Shown one piece after another: positions 12,171 to 24,265 of a DNA stretch of 64,000 nt. Numbering within the stretch: position 1 is the stretch's first letter; each line of letters begins with the position of its first letter. Origin of the DNA: Saxidomus purpurata (taxonomy: Eukaryota; Mollusca; Bivalvia; Venerida; Veneridae). The position numbers were made by a program, and so were the translations under genes. Location: positions 30,715,770-30,779,769 of the forward strand of contig JAFMSR010000010.1 in NCBI GenBank assembly GCA_022818135.1, read 5' to 3'. The notes beneath the pieces were generated by a model. The model was not told the DNA's origin and searched no databases. It saw only the letters and a list, made by a program, of their open reading frames with translations.

Positions 12171-13984
12171 TCTATGTAACCGCTTCATTCCGACCGAATA
12201 TATATAAAATCTATAAAAATCATTATGGACTATCCTAGTAAAAATCTCTGTTAAGGTAGTGGGGTCTAATTGACACTATTCCAAAACATATAAAACTTAA
12301 TATTTTTATAATCTATATCTGTTAACCGACTAGTGTGCAAAATCTATAGACATTTCACCGTATAATTAAAAATTAATTTCGTTTTTGTTGCCCTACCCCC
12401 ACTGAAGAGAAATACTGACCAGATTTAAAAAATGTAGATTAGAAAATGTTCCAACTAGTATTATTTTATATCACACGTACGAGTTATTATACATACAAAA
12501 ATGTCATTTCTAATTAATATGTGTATTTGCCGCAAAATAACATATACTAGTATTATTCAAATTCAGAACTCGCCTAATTCTAAAAAAGAGATATAGTTAA
12601 ACAGCTACGTGCATAAAGAAACTCGCCACTGTATGGAGTGATGTCCTAAAGGACATAACCAAAACAAATTACCTATAAAACAGCAAATCAAAACCATATC
12701 TGATTTGAAGCATGTGTCCCTTTTATATGAAATAATGAAATGCAACAGTTGGCGTCATTCTGTCTGTGCGTAAAAGAAGTTGTCCAGGTTTCTTGAAGCT
12801 AGAGGGTATACTACTCATTGAAAGAAATCACTTTTTGTATCGTCTTTGACTTTGAATTGAATGCTTTAGGTTCATCAAAAATGTAACATTTTTATTCTAA
12901 TTAGAAGAATTACAAAACAAACATCTGTTTTTGCCAAGTGAATATGCCACTTTATCTCGTGATAAGGGAATCTTCGGCACCAACCTCTTAATTGTCCCTG
13001 TGTTTGTTCCAAAAGAAACGTTAAACAAGTTATATCTGTCAGCACCTCGGTATTATTTTATCAATCACATTTTTTCATTAAATATAGTGCCTAGTCCATG
13101 CACATGCTTAATCTTAGTAATCAGACACTCTGTACAACAAGCAAACTATTTAAATGTCAAAACAAGACACTTTTAGTTACAGTTTTTTTATGCACCAAAA
13201 TTTCCACTAGACTCTCAATCAGTTTTAATTATTTTGTTTAAATGACGTAACCAATCAGAAACGACGTTACAAGTGCGTCGGAAGTGATTCGGCGATTATT
13301 TCCCTTTAAATTAAATATACCCGTATAACAAAATGTAGGTTGGTTTAAAACATACCTTTCAAAGTAAGTTAAAGGCATACTTGTGAAAGTTAAATTGTTC
13401 GAGTGATTATATTTTGTTAGTGATACATTTCAGTATAACTCTCAGATTTCGTGGATAGTTATGTCTGTCGAAGAATTGGTTACTGACAAAAAAATTCGTT
13501 TCAATGTTACATTTCTGTGTTTTTACACAAAAATGCAAAGAAAGACCCAACAACATACCATTTTTTAAGTATTTGCAAGTTCATACTTTAAGCTTAGAAA
13601 TTGAGCAGTTATTAAAGCTGTACTCTTTCCAATGTTATATCACATGTGCATACACTAGTGACCAGCATATCTGGTCCAATGACCGTGGGTTGATTATACT
13701 TATTTACTGACCAATAGACCATTCTACATACACTTTTGCCTGATTGACGTACTAGTAACTATGTAAGAAAATAGTTCTATGATTACTACTTTTGCTTTGA
13801 AAGTGTGGTGTAGTTCTCTATCACGTCCATACATGACCATAAGAATCGGAAGACATATATACTCAGTTGCAAAAGAAAGTATTCACTTAAGTTTATGTTA
13901 ATTTTATGTATTGTTTTCAGCAGAAATATTTAAATGTTTGGTATCAAATTTTAGAGCAATTGATGCTCAATTTCATTTGCATTG
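12171..13984. other. AT-rich region, no gene recognised
   Basis: Only short open frames. A CCAATCAG motif next to GACGTAACC lies at 13247-13260 but has no adjacent coding start, so no promoter is claimed. Confidence 0.4.
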
Positions 13985-14165
13985 ATAGCACATTCAATTA
14001 ATGGCAAATGGTGTATACAGGTAGTGTTCGATTTGAGACCGATGTATTTTATCAAAAGAGAGATATTCAAAATTAAAACGTGCACACCTTCTTTTGCAAC
14101 TGAGTAAATAAGAAATTTGTAACAGTTTTTCCTTACACTTGGAATAATGTATAAAATACAAATTA
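13985..14165 (+). repeat. diverged repeat shared with 42.72-42.88 kb
   Basis: Both places read, in the same orientation, GTAGTGTTCGA then GAGACCGAT then TTTTATCAAAA then GTGCACAC then CTTCTTTT and AACTGAGTA. The two copies differ by small indels. The ends are not defined and there is no coding. Confidence 0.65.
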
Positions 14166-14199
14166 TTTTGAAACAATGGTTATCTACAGTCGTTGGCCT

Positions 14200-15500
14200 T
14201 GATCTAAACCTGGTGACGGATAAGATAATTTTTAATTTTGCATTTTTTATGACATTAGCATCACCATTTAATCGTTTTCATTTGTGCAAGAATGTAATAT
14301 GTACCTTTCACACATAATAAAAATAATACTTTGTATATACATTTGTGTATATGTCAAGATTTTCGTGCAGAAATCTTCAGCAAAAACTCATGTTGAGGGA
14401 AGATTATCACTTTGTTAGAGACGCCAGTTTTCGTTTCCAATCACGAATCACTCCTAATTGCTATAATTAGCAAATTCGTGTGATAAATAGTAGCAGACAC
14501 TATCCTTCCCAAAATACTTTACATTATCTATTTTGGTTTACCCTTACTTAAATGAAGGCTAATACAAAAGAACTACAAACTATGTATAGGACAAGGTATA
14601 CAGTAACTGCCTTTGCAATACCTAAACTTTAGAAGAATAACGACTCGAACTGCAGTTATAGACCCAGAATTTACGTCTACTCCAAACGATACAACAAAAT
14701 TGTGAAAGGCAGTTGGCACAACACTACATTGCAGATGAAATTTGGACTTCAACTAAGTATACAGAGATAAGTTATTTTGCGTTCCTTCGATCGATGCGAT
14801 CTGGTAACAATGGGATTTTCGTTCGCAATAGTATCGCAAATGCGTGAACAAGTCTTCTTAACTACGAACTGGGAACTTGAAGCAGTAGGATCTAATTCGC
14901 AATCTTGAATCGCGAACAATGTTCTTCGGAACTATTTGCAGTTCGCTTACAATTTAAATCGCTTGCGAATCAGTCTGCATTATGAGAGCAAATCATATTC
15001 ATGTTCGTAGCAATCTTGCAAGAATGAATTCCAGGTTAGTTGCGTCGATTCCGGCAAACCAACTTACGAATTATACGGTAATTATTTTCCTTGTTTTGAT
15101 CTGGTGACAAGGAAATTTATGTGCTTACAAGAATTCAGTAACATTCTATTGGCATACAATCTAGCAGTTGTAAGTAAGTGAGTAATAGCTTAATAACAGT
15201 TTCTGGAAATATTTATTAGATAGCTTAATAGGCTCATGGACCATTTTCCAGTATATGACAAATCTTATTCAATATTGTAAACATCTTTTGCAAAAAATAC
15301 GGATTGTCTAAAAAAGGTAACCAATTTTACGTGCATAATTTATGTGATAAGTTTACGTGCTTAACGAATTTATACTCCTAGATTCTATTGTTTTTAACTT
15401 TTAGTCTGTAAGAACTAACAAGAAAGCTAGACGGCTTGAGAAAAGGTATATTTTCAGTACATACGTAAACACGTTCATATGAACCTTTTCAATGGAGGCG
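14200..15500. other. AT-rich region with a cluster of TTCGCAA-type motifs
   Basis: Between 14815 and 14970 the words GTTCGCAAT, ATCGCAAAT, ATTCGCAAT, ATCGCGAAC, AGTTCGC and TTGCGAATC recur on both strands within about 150 bases. The rest is featureless. The cluster may be a degraded palindromic element. Confidence 0.35.
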
Positions 15501-15504
15501 TTGA

Positions 15505-18020
15505 ATTTGCAAGTCTTATTGAATATAATGAACATGTTTTCCAGTGGTATTTATTGCCTCTAAATTCAAATGTAAGCAGTCTTATGTTCCGTAATATTTT
15601 TAATTCTGACCGAATTTATACTACTAAATGTGATTTTTTTAGTTTGTAGTCTATAGTTTGTGTGTGTACAAAATGATAAACGGCGTGTGTGTTGAGTGGT
15701 GTATGTGCGTGTGCGTTTGTGTATATTGGACGTAAACATCTGGGTTCGTGGGAAACCTCATTTTGGGGAGGCTGCGTTTGAATATGGCAGTCTATCTTTG
15801 ATATCGAGTATTTGTTTTTTGTCAATGAAGCGATCACGTGGTCAAGACGGTCGTATACAAATTCCTTTAATCGCACTTCCATTCGTAGCATTTGTTTGGT
15901 GCAAAAATCAGGTCAAAACCAGACTTATACAACTGACGCCAAAAAAAAAATGTAATGGCTGCAAATTTTATTCCAACAATTTTTTTCATGTATATGTAAT
16001 ACATTGTATATTTTTGAAAATGTAAACAGTATCATAAACTGTAATCATTTTTGGTTTGACAGCAATTCAAATATTGTATATCATGGTTGACCGATTTGTT
16101 TCTTATGTTTTAAACCGGTTTTTATTTTTTGAAATTGATAGTTCTCATTATTTTCATAGTTGAGATTTCAAATCAGATTGTGCTTGCAACATACAAATAA
16201 TTGAAAACAGAACTGATAAACCATATATGCATGAATAAGAGGGGACCATTCGGAATATCAGTAAACGAAAATTTGTTTGAAAAGTATTGCAAAAATTACA
16301 ATTATAGAATATATTGAATACTACAGACACACACCAAGAATATTCTGGATCAAACACCTGCATATACAACGACCATTTTGAAATGGGCATATAGCTCCTC
16401 GCATCTGTCTGGATTTGACGACTGGCTATTTAACAAGACGCACCCGGCTTTCGTGTGAGCTGGCGTTCAAACCGAATAGAATGGGGAAAAACAACCTATC
16501 ATTGTAACTTCTGTCAATTTCGATTTAATGCTTGTTGCGTTCAGTTTTAAACGTTTAATAGAATGGGGGAAAAACGCAACCTTTAATTATTTATAACTTA
16601 CTGGCCTCAAGTTAATGCATATATTGTGGATTAAATTCTTGTTGCGCTTAGTTTTAAACGTTTTCGTGGTTACTTATGACATCATCTCGGAAGATAATTT
16701 ATGAGATATTTGTAGACTTTAAATTTAAAAGCAGCCTTACATGTTACCGATGATGCCTTTAATTTTTAAATTGGCCATTTGGACAACATTTATACGATTT
16801 CCGGAAGAAGGCTGAATAAGTCGTGAAAGTATATTAAGAGAAAAATGGTATATGTTTTTGTCTCTCAGATTTGAATATTTAGCAGTCAATTAAAACATTG
16901 TTTAAAAATAAATCAGGAAGAAAATTGATACTACATTGTACTGATGTGATATTACTTGTATCTGTAAAATCATGCGTTGTCTTTTGGGCCAATTGATTTT
17001 GCCAATTTGTTCGTTACGTCAAATATTACACAAATCATGGTTTGACTGGAAAGAGAAGAAATTCAAAATAAACACCTGCTTACAACATTTTTTGTATGTT
17101 TCAAACTCCTAATTGCCTCAATATTTAAACTAAGTGTGACGTATATGAATCATATCTGTCAGAACTTCACAAGCATGCCATAATATATACCGTTCTTCCA
17201 TTTGTATTTAATCTCACTGACAAGAGTATCTGAATCAAAAAAAGTAAATAAACACGTGTTAAAATGTGTTGCAAGGGAAACGATAGATTTCATTTGATGA
17301 AACAGCCACTACGTATAATTATGTTAGCATTTATCTGAAATGGAAAGATCGACGGGATGTATCACTCAAATTTGATATTGTACACCGTGTGGTAATGAAT
17401 GATAGAAGAGTGGCCATTCAGCATATAGTTAATGCTATAGGAATAAGTTTTGTATTCATCCATTTTATTTAGTCTGATGTCCTTCACATGAACTATCATT
17501 TCAATAAGATTAGTGCCGAGAATGTTAACATTAGAACATATTTCAAGAAAAACCGTTAAAAACAAAATCTTTTGGAAATCAATTGTAAACACTGCAACAT
17601 GTTTTGTATTTAACAAACACATCCATATAAAATTCAAAAGAATACTAGTAGTCCTTATCGTACTCCAAATTGCTGAAAAATAACAGGATGCATAAAGTAC
17701 ATATTAGTCAAGTCACGCACACAACTCATTTTCAAGAGTTACTGGTGTTCCTAATGGTTTCTATCCCCATAAATACTAGCTGTTTACCGCTCTTACCTGC
17801 CATTCTTGACAATTTAATCGTATATTGGCTTTTATTTATGTATTTCCTGTCACTATGTTTGTTTGGTAATTCTAACAAACTGCATCTGTGGCATCTATAT
17901 CAATTTTTATCAAAATCGGTTACAAAACACATAAACAATTTTAAATGATAAACAGTTAATTTCAAAAATGACCTTGAAACTATTCTGTACGAAGCATTTA
18001 TCTGGTATGCTGCAAGTTTC
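15505..18020 (+). repeat. duplicated segment R2
   Basis: Colinear with the 2.09-4.15 kb part of R1. GAATATAATGAACATGTTTT at 15520, GAGATTTCAAATCAGATTGT at 16162, GACATCATCTCGGA at 16678, GACAAGAGTATCTGAATC at 17220 and AAAATGACCTTGAAA at 17965 match R1 in order. It holds insertions relative to R1, including a TG-rich stretch near 15.66-15.73 kb and a block at 17.73-17.95 kb. Confidence 0.75.
17345..17640 (+). pseudogene. mariner transposase remnant inside R2
   Basis: The frame around 17393 reads NDRRVAIQHIVNAIGISF, the linker and second HTH of a mariner transposase (family form xxRRVTIxHIAxxxGISxGSVH). The position corresponds to the remnant at 3.6 kb in R1. Stops follow within 25 codons, and the catalytic DETW block retained in R1 is not visible here. 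Confidence 0.6.
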
Positions 18021-18789
18021 TTCCGACTTATATATAGATCACCCGTAATAATTTTCAAAATGTATCATAATTTGAAATGTATCAAATTGTTTTGCTTTAT
18101 GGCTGTAGTGAAAGGATGACTACTGCAAAGTAACTAGAGGGCAATATATAACTGGTTTTGCAATACCTGAACCTAAGAAGAATAAAACTTATGAATTAAA
18201 ATTAAAATATTTGTCTACCCTAAGACAAACATGATACCGTATTTTAAGGACACTTTATTCTGCACTATTTTGCAGCTGTCACCAATGTTCAAATAAGTAT
18301 CCGTCCAAGTAGAATTAACTGTTGTCTTTGTTTTCATCTGATGATACGATATATCTTTCTGCTAAGTTGTAATGTTCTACTAAACTGATACTGTTCACTG
18401 GTTTCAATCTGAACATTGAAATCAGTTATGTAGTTTGTTCAAGATTTTATCATTTGAAGGATTATAATAAAGGACAGTGGGATTTCACTAGAGTTAGATC
18501 ATGTAAAATATTTTAATCATGTTTATCAAAACTTGGACGGTCATACGTTTCTAGCTGGTTTAGAAATGGTCTGTCAGAAACACAGGAAGCAGAGATAAAG
18601 GCGGCAGCAGTTAATTCATTAACCTGAAATTTAACATTATTGCTTTGTAAGTTGTTTCCGTGATAAAATTAAACTATTGGCCATTAGGTGTAGAGGAATA
18701 AATTGAAAATCTGATTTGTGACTTACACATACACTTTCAAGCTACATTAATTTGAGCCTATAATTATTTATAAGTCCTGGCGTCCTATT
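18021..18789. other. spacer between R2 and R3
   Basis: AT-rich, without a recognised gene or element terminus. Confidence 0.4.
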
Positions 18790-20306
18790 TTTTTGCTAAA
18801 ACCCATAGGGTTGTGCAACAAGAAGATATCAAATTATTGTGAAATAGCTTATCTATTTAGAAAATATGACTACTGTTATTACTCAGGCGGTTATTATATC
18901 ATGACCAAAATGCTTCGCGATTGAGTACAATATTTCCGAAGAGTACTCAACATGAAACCGTTTAACCAATCCAAATTTATGACACATTCACGGCATTCGA
19001 AATTGTTGCTACTTTGTTCACATTATAGCTTCTACATATTTGATATGACAGTATTTTACTGAATTTGTATCTGTTTCTTGCTTGGTGCACCATCCCTGTT
19101 ACGTTGATTTTAAGAACATAATGTGTTTGTCAACCATCCTACAGACTTATAGAAGTGAAAGACTACCTGTATCTATTCCTATAAGAATAATACAGATGAT
19201 TGTGTTACTTAGAAATGACACAATCGTCCAGTATGTTGACATTTACGGGGGTGATAGCAAGATTTTCATTATGTGTGTTGCTCCATCTAGTAAAGCATTT
19301 CAAATTTAAAACAAATACCGGCGGCAAATATATCTTGACTGCCATCGATCGTTGATATCTCAAAGGTTATGTCCAATAACGTATACATTTTCCAATTATA
19401 GAAGAATTAGTAAAATAAAATAATTTATAGAAACAAAAAAGTAAGTATAAAATTATGATTCATAAGTGTTTTATATACAAAAATGACCAATCACTTAAAA
19501 AGTGATATTAGCGTTTCAAATTACCATTACAATGACAAAACATACATTTATATCTGATTTATACTCCTAGAATAATGAATATTGCCATAGTGATTAGCAA
19601 AATATACAATGTATATACATTTATTTGACAATGCTATTCAACTTGACTATAGAGAAAATCTGTAAAACAACTTTGTGGCTATCCGAGCCATTTAAATACG
19701 AGAAGCAGCTCAGTATATTATTTTTTACGTGTTTTCAAATCATCTATAGTTTTTCAGATATGGCCATTTTGAAGAGTAAATTAACTAAATTACTTTAATT
19801 TCCAAACAAACCATATTTTTTTTAACAGAAAAGTCTTTTTCAGTCGAATGTTTTTGACAGTCGCATTCTTGAAAATATAACCATTCTATGATTCAAGACT
19901 TTCAGATAATTCTGCATGTGAGAACTAATAAACCTGTCAGAAATACAAATTATTCTTCTGAGCATACGATTCTTATTTGCATGTGATGGAAGACTTAAAA
20001 GCTTAATGGAGACACATCATAGTTTTTATTGGATGTTATAATCCATTTTAGGAATGAGCAAGGATGTAAGACACTTCAAAAGTTACTTTGCAGACACTTT
20101 AATATGATGATCTTTCTTTCCATAATATACTTGACTAGTCTTTCTGAATGTAAGGAACATGTTCTGCATATTTATCGTCTGCTCTATACAATAATAATGC
20201 ATTATACGCAATCTTTTTGCAATTATATTTAAAACATTATGTTGTGATCGAAGCCGTCTGCTTCTTCAACGTACTTTTGAATGCATTACACCATACTCCA
20301 GATATA

Positions 20307-20367
20307 ACACGCATGATTTCCATATTTGCTTTAAGGGGGCCCCCCCCTTAAAAAGGGGGGGGTGTTC

Positions 20368-20406
<39 letters not shown>

Positions 20407-20439
20407 ATTTTTTAAAAAAAAAAAAAAAAAAAAAAAATA

Positions 20440-20491
<52 letters not shown>

Positions 20492-20492
20492 A

Positions 20493-20573
<81 letters not shown>

Positions 20574-20665
20574 TTTTAAAAAAAAAATAAAAAAAAAAAA
20601 AAATTTTTTTTTTTTTTTATTTAAAAAAAAAAAAAAAAAAACACGCATGATTTCCATATTTGCTT
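20307..20665. repeat. A/T homopolymer block between 25-bp direct repeats
   Basis: The 25 bases beginning ACACGCATGATTTCC occur at 20307-20331 and again at 20641-20665. Between them lie short G/C runs (GGGGGCCCCCCCC, GGGGGGGG) and about 270 bases of almost pure A with a few T runs. A long retroposon-like target duplication is possible. The mix of G, C, A and T homopolymers without other sequence looks more like a consensus or assembly error. The open poly-phenylalanine frame on the minus strand here is meaningless. Confidence 0.85.
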
Positions 20666-20699
20666 CTCTCTATTCCAACTGAAGTGAGTCTCGAGAGAG

Positions 20700-20765
20700 A
20701 TTGACCTAAGTTGCAAGATTTGTTTATAAATCGAGAATAAATAAATTAGTATAAATAAAAATTAT
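20700..20765 (+). repeat. SINE 3' tail (family S1)
   Basis: AAGTTGCAAGATTTG followed by AATCGAGAATAAATAAATTA and GTATAAATAAAAAT matches the 3' end of the minus-strand SINE at 45.6 kb. No tRNA-like head is visible upstream, because the homopolymer block lies there. Confidence 0.55.
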
Positions 20766-21950
20766 TTATATAAATGCTTGTGTTTGCAATATATAAATAA
20801 TATTAAAACAGAACTGTTACAGCCTTAACATAAATAAAAATGGAGGAACTATTTGGAAAATCAGTGGTTAATGGTTTTAGGTTATTAAAAATAGTGCAAA
20901 TATGAAAATCATATTAAGTGAAAATTACAGCAAGCAAGAAAGAACGTTCTCCAGCTACATATACAATGACCGTTGTTTACATCGGCATTCAACGAGAAAA
21001 CCTCATTCAATCAACCAGCTTCTATATGGATTTGACTTAGAGTCAAATCAGACTACCGTATTAAACAACTTGCTTGCGCAGTTATGTCTCTAGCCCTCGT
21101 GTCTACTGACGTACAAACCGATTCGCAAACACAACCTTGCATTGCCTCGTCGTGATCAATGTTAAACGTTTTCGATCTCGGCTAAAACTGTGTTCGGGAG
21201 AAAATGATTTATATATCCTACAAAATCAGAGTAGCACGAAGGGTTTTGTATAAGTCAAATATATTATAAACCATAACATCATTAAAGCATCTCTATGGAC
21301 CAATGAACCAAAAATCAGGCTGTCAAGACTACGAACCATAACATGTGGTGACCGATAATGCCACGACCATTTGATAGTCTTTACGCAATTGCCTGAATGA
21401 AGCAGATCAGGTCTGGAAGGAAATACATGCATATGATGCATTCAATAAGAATTCACAATTTAATTCGGAAGAAAATTGACGTAACTTATGTAACGTTAAT
21501 TGCATTAGAATTAGTTGATGTTTAGACGAAACAGAGTACTGCAATCCATTTACGATTTCAATAGTACACAGTCAAGCATATTCTCTAAGCATTTTGTTTT
21601 TGTCAATAATGTTTTACACAAATCACGTAAATTATTTGTAAAAAAACACCTGCTTACATCAAACTATTTTCGTTACAATCTCCTAATTGCCTCAGTAACT
21701 TTACTATGCGTAACACAAATAAATAGTATCTGTCAAAACTTTACAAGCATTTTATTACTCATGCTATCTGTTTTTCACCTCAGCTGACGTGTTTGCATTT
21801 CATCTAGTTGATTAGAATCCATGTTTCAATCAGAGGAATTTTTAATCTGCGTATCAAACAAAGCAATGCATTTCAGTGATAAAGCAGTACCGGATAGAAA
21901 TTTCAGTAGTAGTAGTATGTAAAAATAAACTACAACATATTATTTCTATG

Positions 21951-22394
21951 TTCCAGGACAAAGTATTATCAAGTTTGCGTCTTAATACAATTGAATTTCG
22001 GAACACACATCATAAATATAACAGAACGGCCTACACTTATATGGTAAACTTATCCCGAATTCTTCAGATGAATGAAGCTACCAGGCGAATCGTTAATATA
22101 CAAGAAACTGCATACACAATGCTTACAATTTATCAAAGTCCGACGATAACAGGCTACTTCTACAGATTTTCAGTATCACTCTCCCTGGCAATACAGGTAA
22201 GTCATCTCCAGTTGATTCTGCTGGACACCATAGAAACAAATAGCATTGTCAAGCCCAGCAAATATAAAGGCGGTGGTCAACAACTCATGACCCTGTTTTT
22301 CTTTTATCAAACCAACCACACACAATTTATAGACATCCGTAGATGTACCGTTTTGTCCAATACGGTCTCTATTGTACATACATATTTGAAGTAG
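21951..22394 (+). CDS. open frame of uncertain reality, overlaps a minus-strand frame
   Basis: The frame is open from 21876 (GTG) to the TAG at 22392-22394, 172 codons; the first ATG in it is at 21948-21950. An open stretch of this length is unlikely by chance at this base composition. However, the 3' half is antisense to an equally open minus-strand frame that looks more protein-like. No domain is recognised. Use of this strand is judged less likely. Confidence 0.2.
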   Translation, partial: FQDKVLSSLRLNTIEFRNTHHKYNRTAYTYMVNLSRILQMNEATRRIVNIQETAYTMLTIYQSPTITGYFYRFSVSLSLAIQVSHLQLILLDTIETNSIVKPSKYKGGGQQLMTLFFFYQTNHTQFIDIRRCTVLSNTVSIVHTYLK

Positions 22395-22586
22395 GAACAT
22401 AATATCATAATATAATACAACCAAGGAAATTAAACACCTTGACATCTTCTGTACGTCAATGTTTTCTCCTGTTATTGTTGGGAGCTGAGTTTTAATGGCT
22501 TCGATTTGAAATGTGTTTTGGTACTGGATTTTGCAAATATGCAAGGGATGCACGAAACGTAATTCATATTGGTTCTCATTATTCAA
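22176..22586 (-). CDS. candidate exon or ORF, unknown protein
   Basis: A 136-codon frame ends at TGA 22176-22178. The C-terminal 63 residues (from about 22368) have the best coding character: NGTSTDVYKLCVVGLIKEKQ, then a hydrophobic stretch around TTAFIFAGLDNAICFYGVQQ, and a C-terminal CQGE. This part is less AT-rich than the flanks. A possible 3' splice site (TACAATAG) precedes it on the minus strand, so the exon may begin near 22368 rather than at the first in-frame start. I do not recognise the family; one membrane segment is possible. Cysteines and a single N-glycosylation-type NGT hint at an extracellular or membrane protein, which is only an inference. Confidence 0.4.
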   Translation of the reverse strand: MNNENQYELRFVHPLHICKIQYQNTFQIEAIKTQLPTITGENIDVQKMSRCLISLVVLYYDIMFLLQICMYNRDRIGQNGTSTDVYKLCVVGLIKEKQGHELLTTAFIFAGLDNAICFYGVQQNQLEMTYLYCQGE

Positions 22587-22589
22587 ACC

Positions 22590-23930
22590 ACAAGTTGAAA
22601 GACCAAAACGATTACTAGTATTTCATACCTTTAAAGTATTTCCTATCTTGTGATACATCAAGTTTGAGCCTTTGAATCAATGTCTTAAAATTGCCATGTT
22701 ATGCCGAGTTGGGTATGCCCCTAAAACACTTGAATATAGTTTAATATCCTTAATCTGATATCGTGGAAGTTCGACGGTTGTGCATATAGTAGTTGTGACC
22801 AAACATGTAATAAATGGACTCTAAAAAACGAAAATGGCGCATGCGCAACAGAAAAAGAAAGCTTAGTTCGATTGCTCTGCCCTTTTCCACAAGCCTATCA
22901 AACAGAATTTAAAAGAAATTGTTCGACATGAAATATTTTATTGTTATTAAATACACTTCTGCTACATTTGTCTAAACATTTCTTTCAAGAGCAAGCTTTT
23001 GAAATAGTTCTTTTACATCACACATATCTGTCATTGTTTAAAAATAACTCACTTTAACGTTATAAACGGAAGGGCTGTTTCATGGTTTCATGACTCAGCT
23101 AAAATGTAGTAACTTATTTTAAGTACTTATTTACTCCTCCATTAGCATAATTGTTTACATTCACATATGTTGGGATTTTTTGTTTCAAACAAAACATCTA
23201 GGAGATCATAACATAAACATTATTTGTCAAATTGATGGGGTTTGTGTAATTGTATTTTATCATTCAACGGGTAAATAAATTTTGTAATTTGTCCGATTAA
23301 TGTACTTGTAAATTGTTTACTGACACATAAATTCTAAATCAAAGAGAAAATGTTGTTTATACAGATGTGTTTCGTATGTTACTGTATGGTCGGTAGTGGA
23401 TGTGCCCGACCCCTATCATTCCGCCTAAATAACAAGTTACAGAGATTACCCAAAGCCTCAAGAAAAAATCAATATTCATAGGAAAACATGATATTTCATC
23501 GGTGTGAATAGGAGAGTCTGATATTTATTATTAGCATAGTATCATATAACCATATTATAAGATACAGTCTGTTTATATTTTTTTTCTCTCATAATTCTTT
23601 TATAGAATGGCGTGCATGTTGAGTATTGTTTTTATATTGTATGAAATGTGTATTTTATTGAATTACATGTATGGAAACCCAAAGGCTAGATCAATTAATA
23701 GGATGTTATCTTTCGAATTCCCTGCAGCATTTTGCATGTTGATTGTTCACAGATATTAAAATCATCATTTCATCAATTTCAATATCTACGACAAGGTAAA
23801 TAGAGTGCCTATAGTAAATAAGATTATAAATGTCTGAGAGCGTTCACATATGCCTTAACATCTATTTCAATATTTAAGTACTTTTAACATATTATCAACA
23901 CCAGTGTTGCTAACATAAATTTATTACAAG
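22590..23930. other. AT-rich region, no gene recognised
   Basis: Short open frames only; no element ends detected. Confidence 0.4.
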
Positions 23931-23935
23931 ACAGA

Positions 23936-24013
23936 AGCTATAATACGAACATGTATCGTAAGGCAGTATTACCTAGCAATTCAAAGTAAGATCGTCTTAT
24001 ACCAATCGGCCAA
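23936..24013 (-). repeat. tRNA-Leu-like sequence, degenerate copy 1
   Basis: On the minus strand GGCCGATTGGTATAAGACGA resembles a tRNA-Leu D-arm region. A long arm follows, then a decayed box B (GTTCGTATTATAGC). Its layout parallels the better preserved copy at 24.12-24.20 kb. Confidence 0.4.
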
Positions 24014-24122
24014 CGCAGCATTAAGTGCCCTATACAATACAAGACGACACAGTCGACAACACGCATCGACTATTACACTGCATCAGTAGCGCTGTTGTAA
24101 AATGATGAATTAAGTACAAGGC

Positions 24123-24202
24123 TGAAGCCAGGATACGAGCCTGTACTGCACGGCGACATCGCCAAGCATTGCAGTAAAAACGCCTTAGACAACTCAACCA
24201 TC
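24123..24202 (-). repeat. tRNA-Leu-like sequence, copy 2
   Basis: On the minus strand GGTTGAGTTGTCTAAGGCG (box A/D-arm of class II tRNAs) begins near 24200, and box B (AGGCTCGTATCCTGGC) lies about 55 bases on, as in an 80-base tRNA-Leu. Mismatches in the anticodon arm make a working tRNA doubtful; a SINE head is more likely. Confidence 0.5.
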
Positions 24203-24265
24203 GCAACAAATTTCATGATTATTTACGTTTAATAACAATGTTGCAACATCGGGATTATTTCCTTG

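Larger units (their letters stand above)
18790..21895 (+). repeat. duplicated segment R3
   Basis: Colinear with R1 from about 1.03 to 3.5 kb. GGGTTGTGCAA at 18809, GAAACCGTTTAACCAATCC at 18953, TTTGCATGTGATGGAAGA at 19976 and the CACCTGCTTACA/CTCCTAATTGCCTCA block near 21647-21694 (the latter also in R2) fall in order. It contains the homopolymer insertion at 20.3-20.7 kb and the SINE tail next to it. Confidence 0.72.

Noticed and set aside
12253..12410. AAGGTAGTGGGGTC and CCCTACCCCCACT as possible inverted ends
   Set aside because: Pairing is interrupted and no target duplication is seen.
15616..16025. Opposed 91- and 109-codon frames inside R2
   Set aside because: They overlap a TG-rich insertion in duplicated non-coding DNA and are absent from R1 and R3.
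20412..20657. 81-codon minus-strand frame of phenylalanine and lysine
   Set aside because: Translation of the A/T homopolymer block; not a protein.
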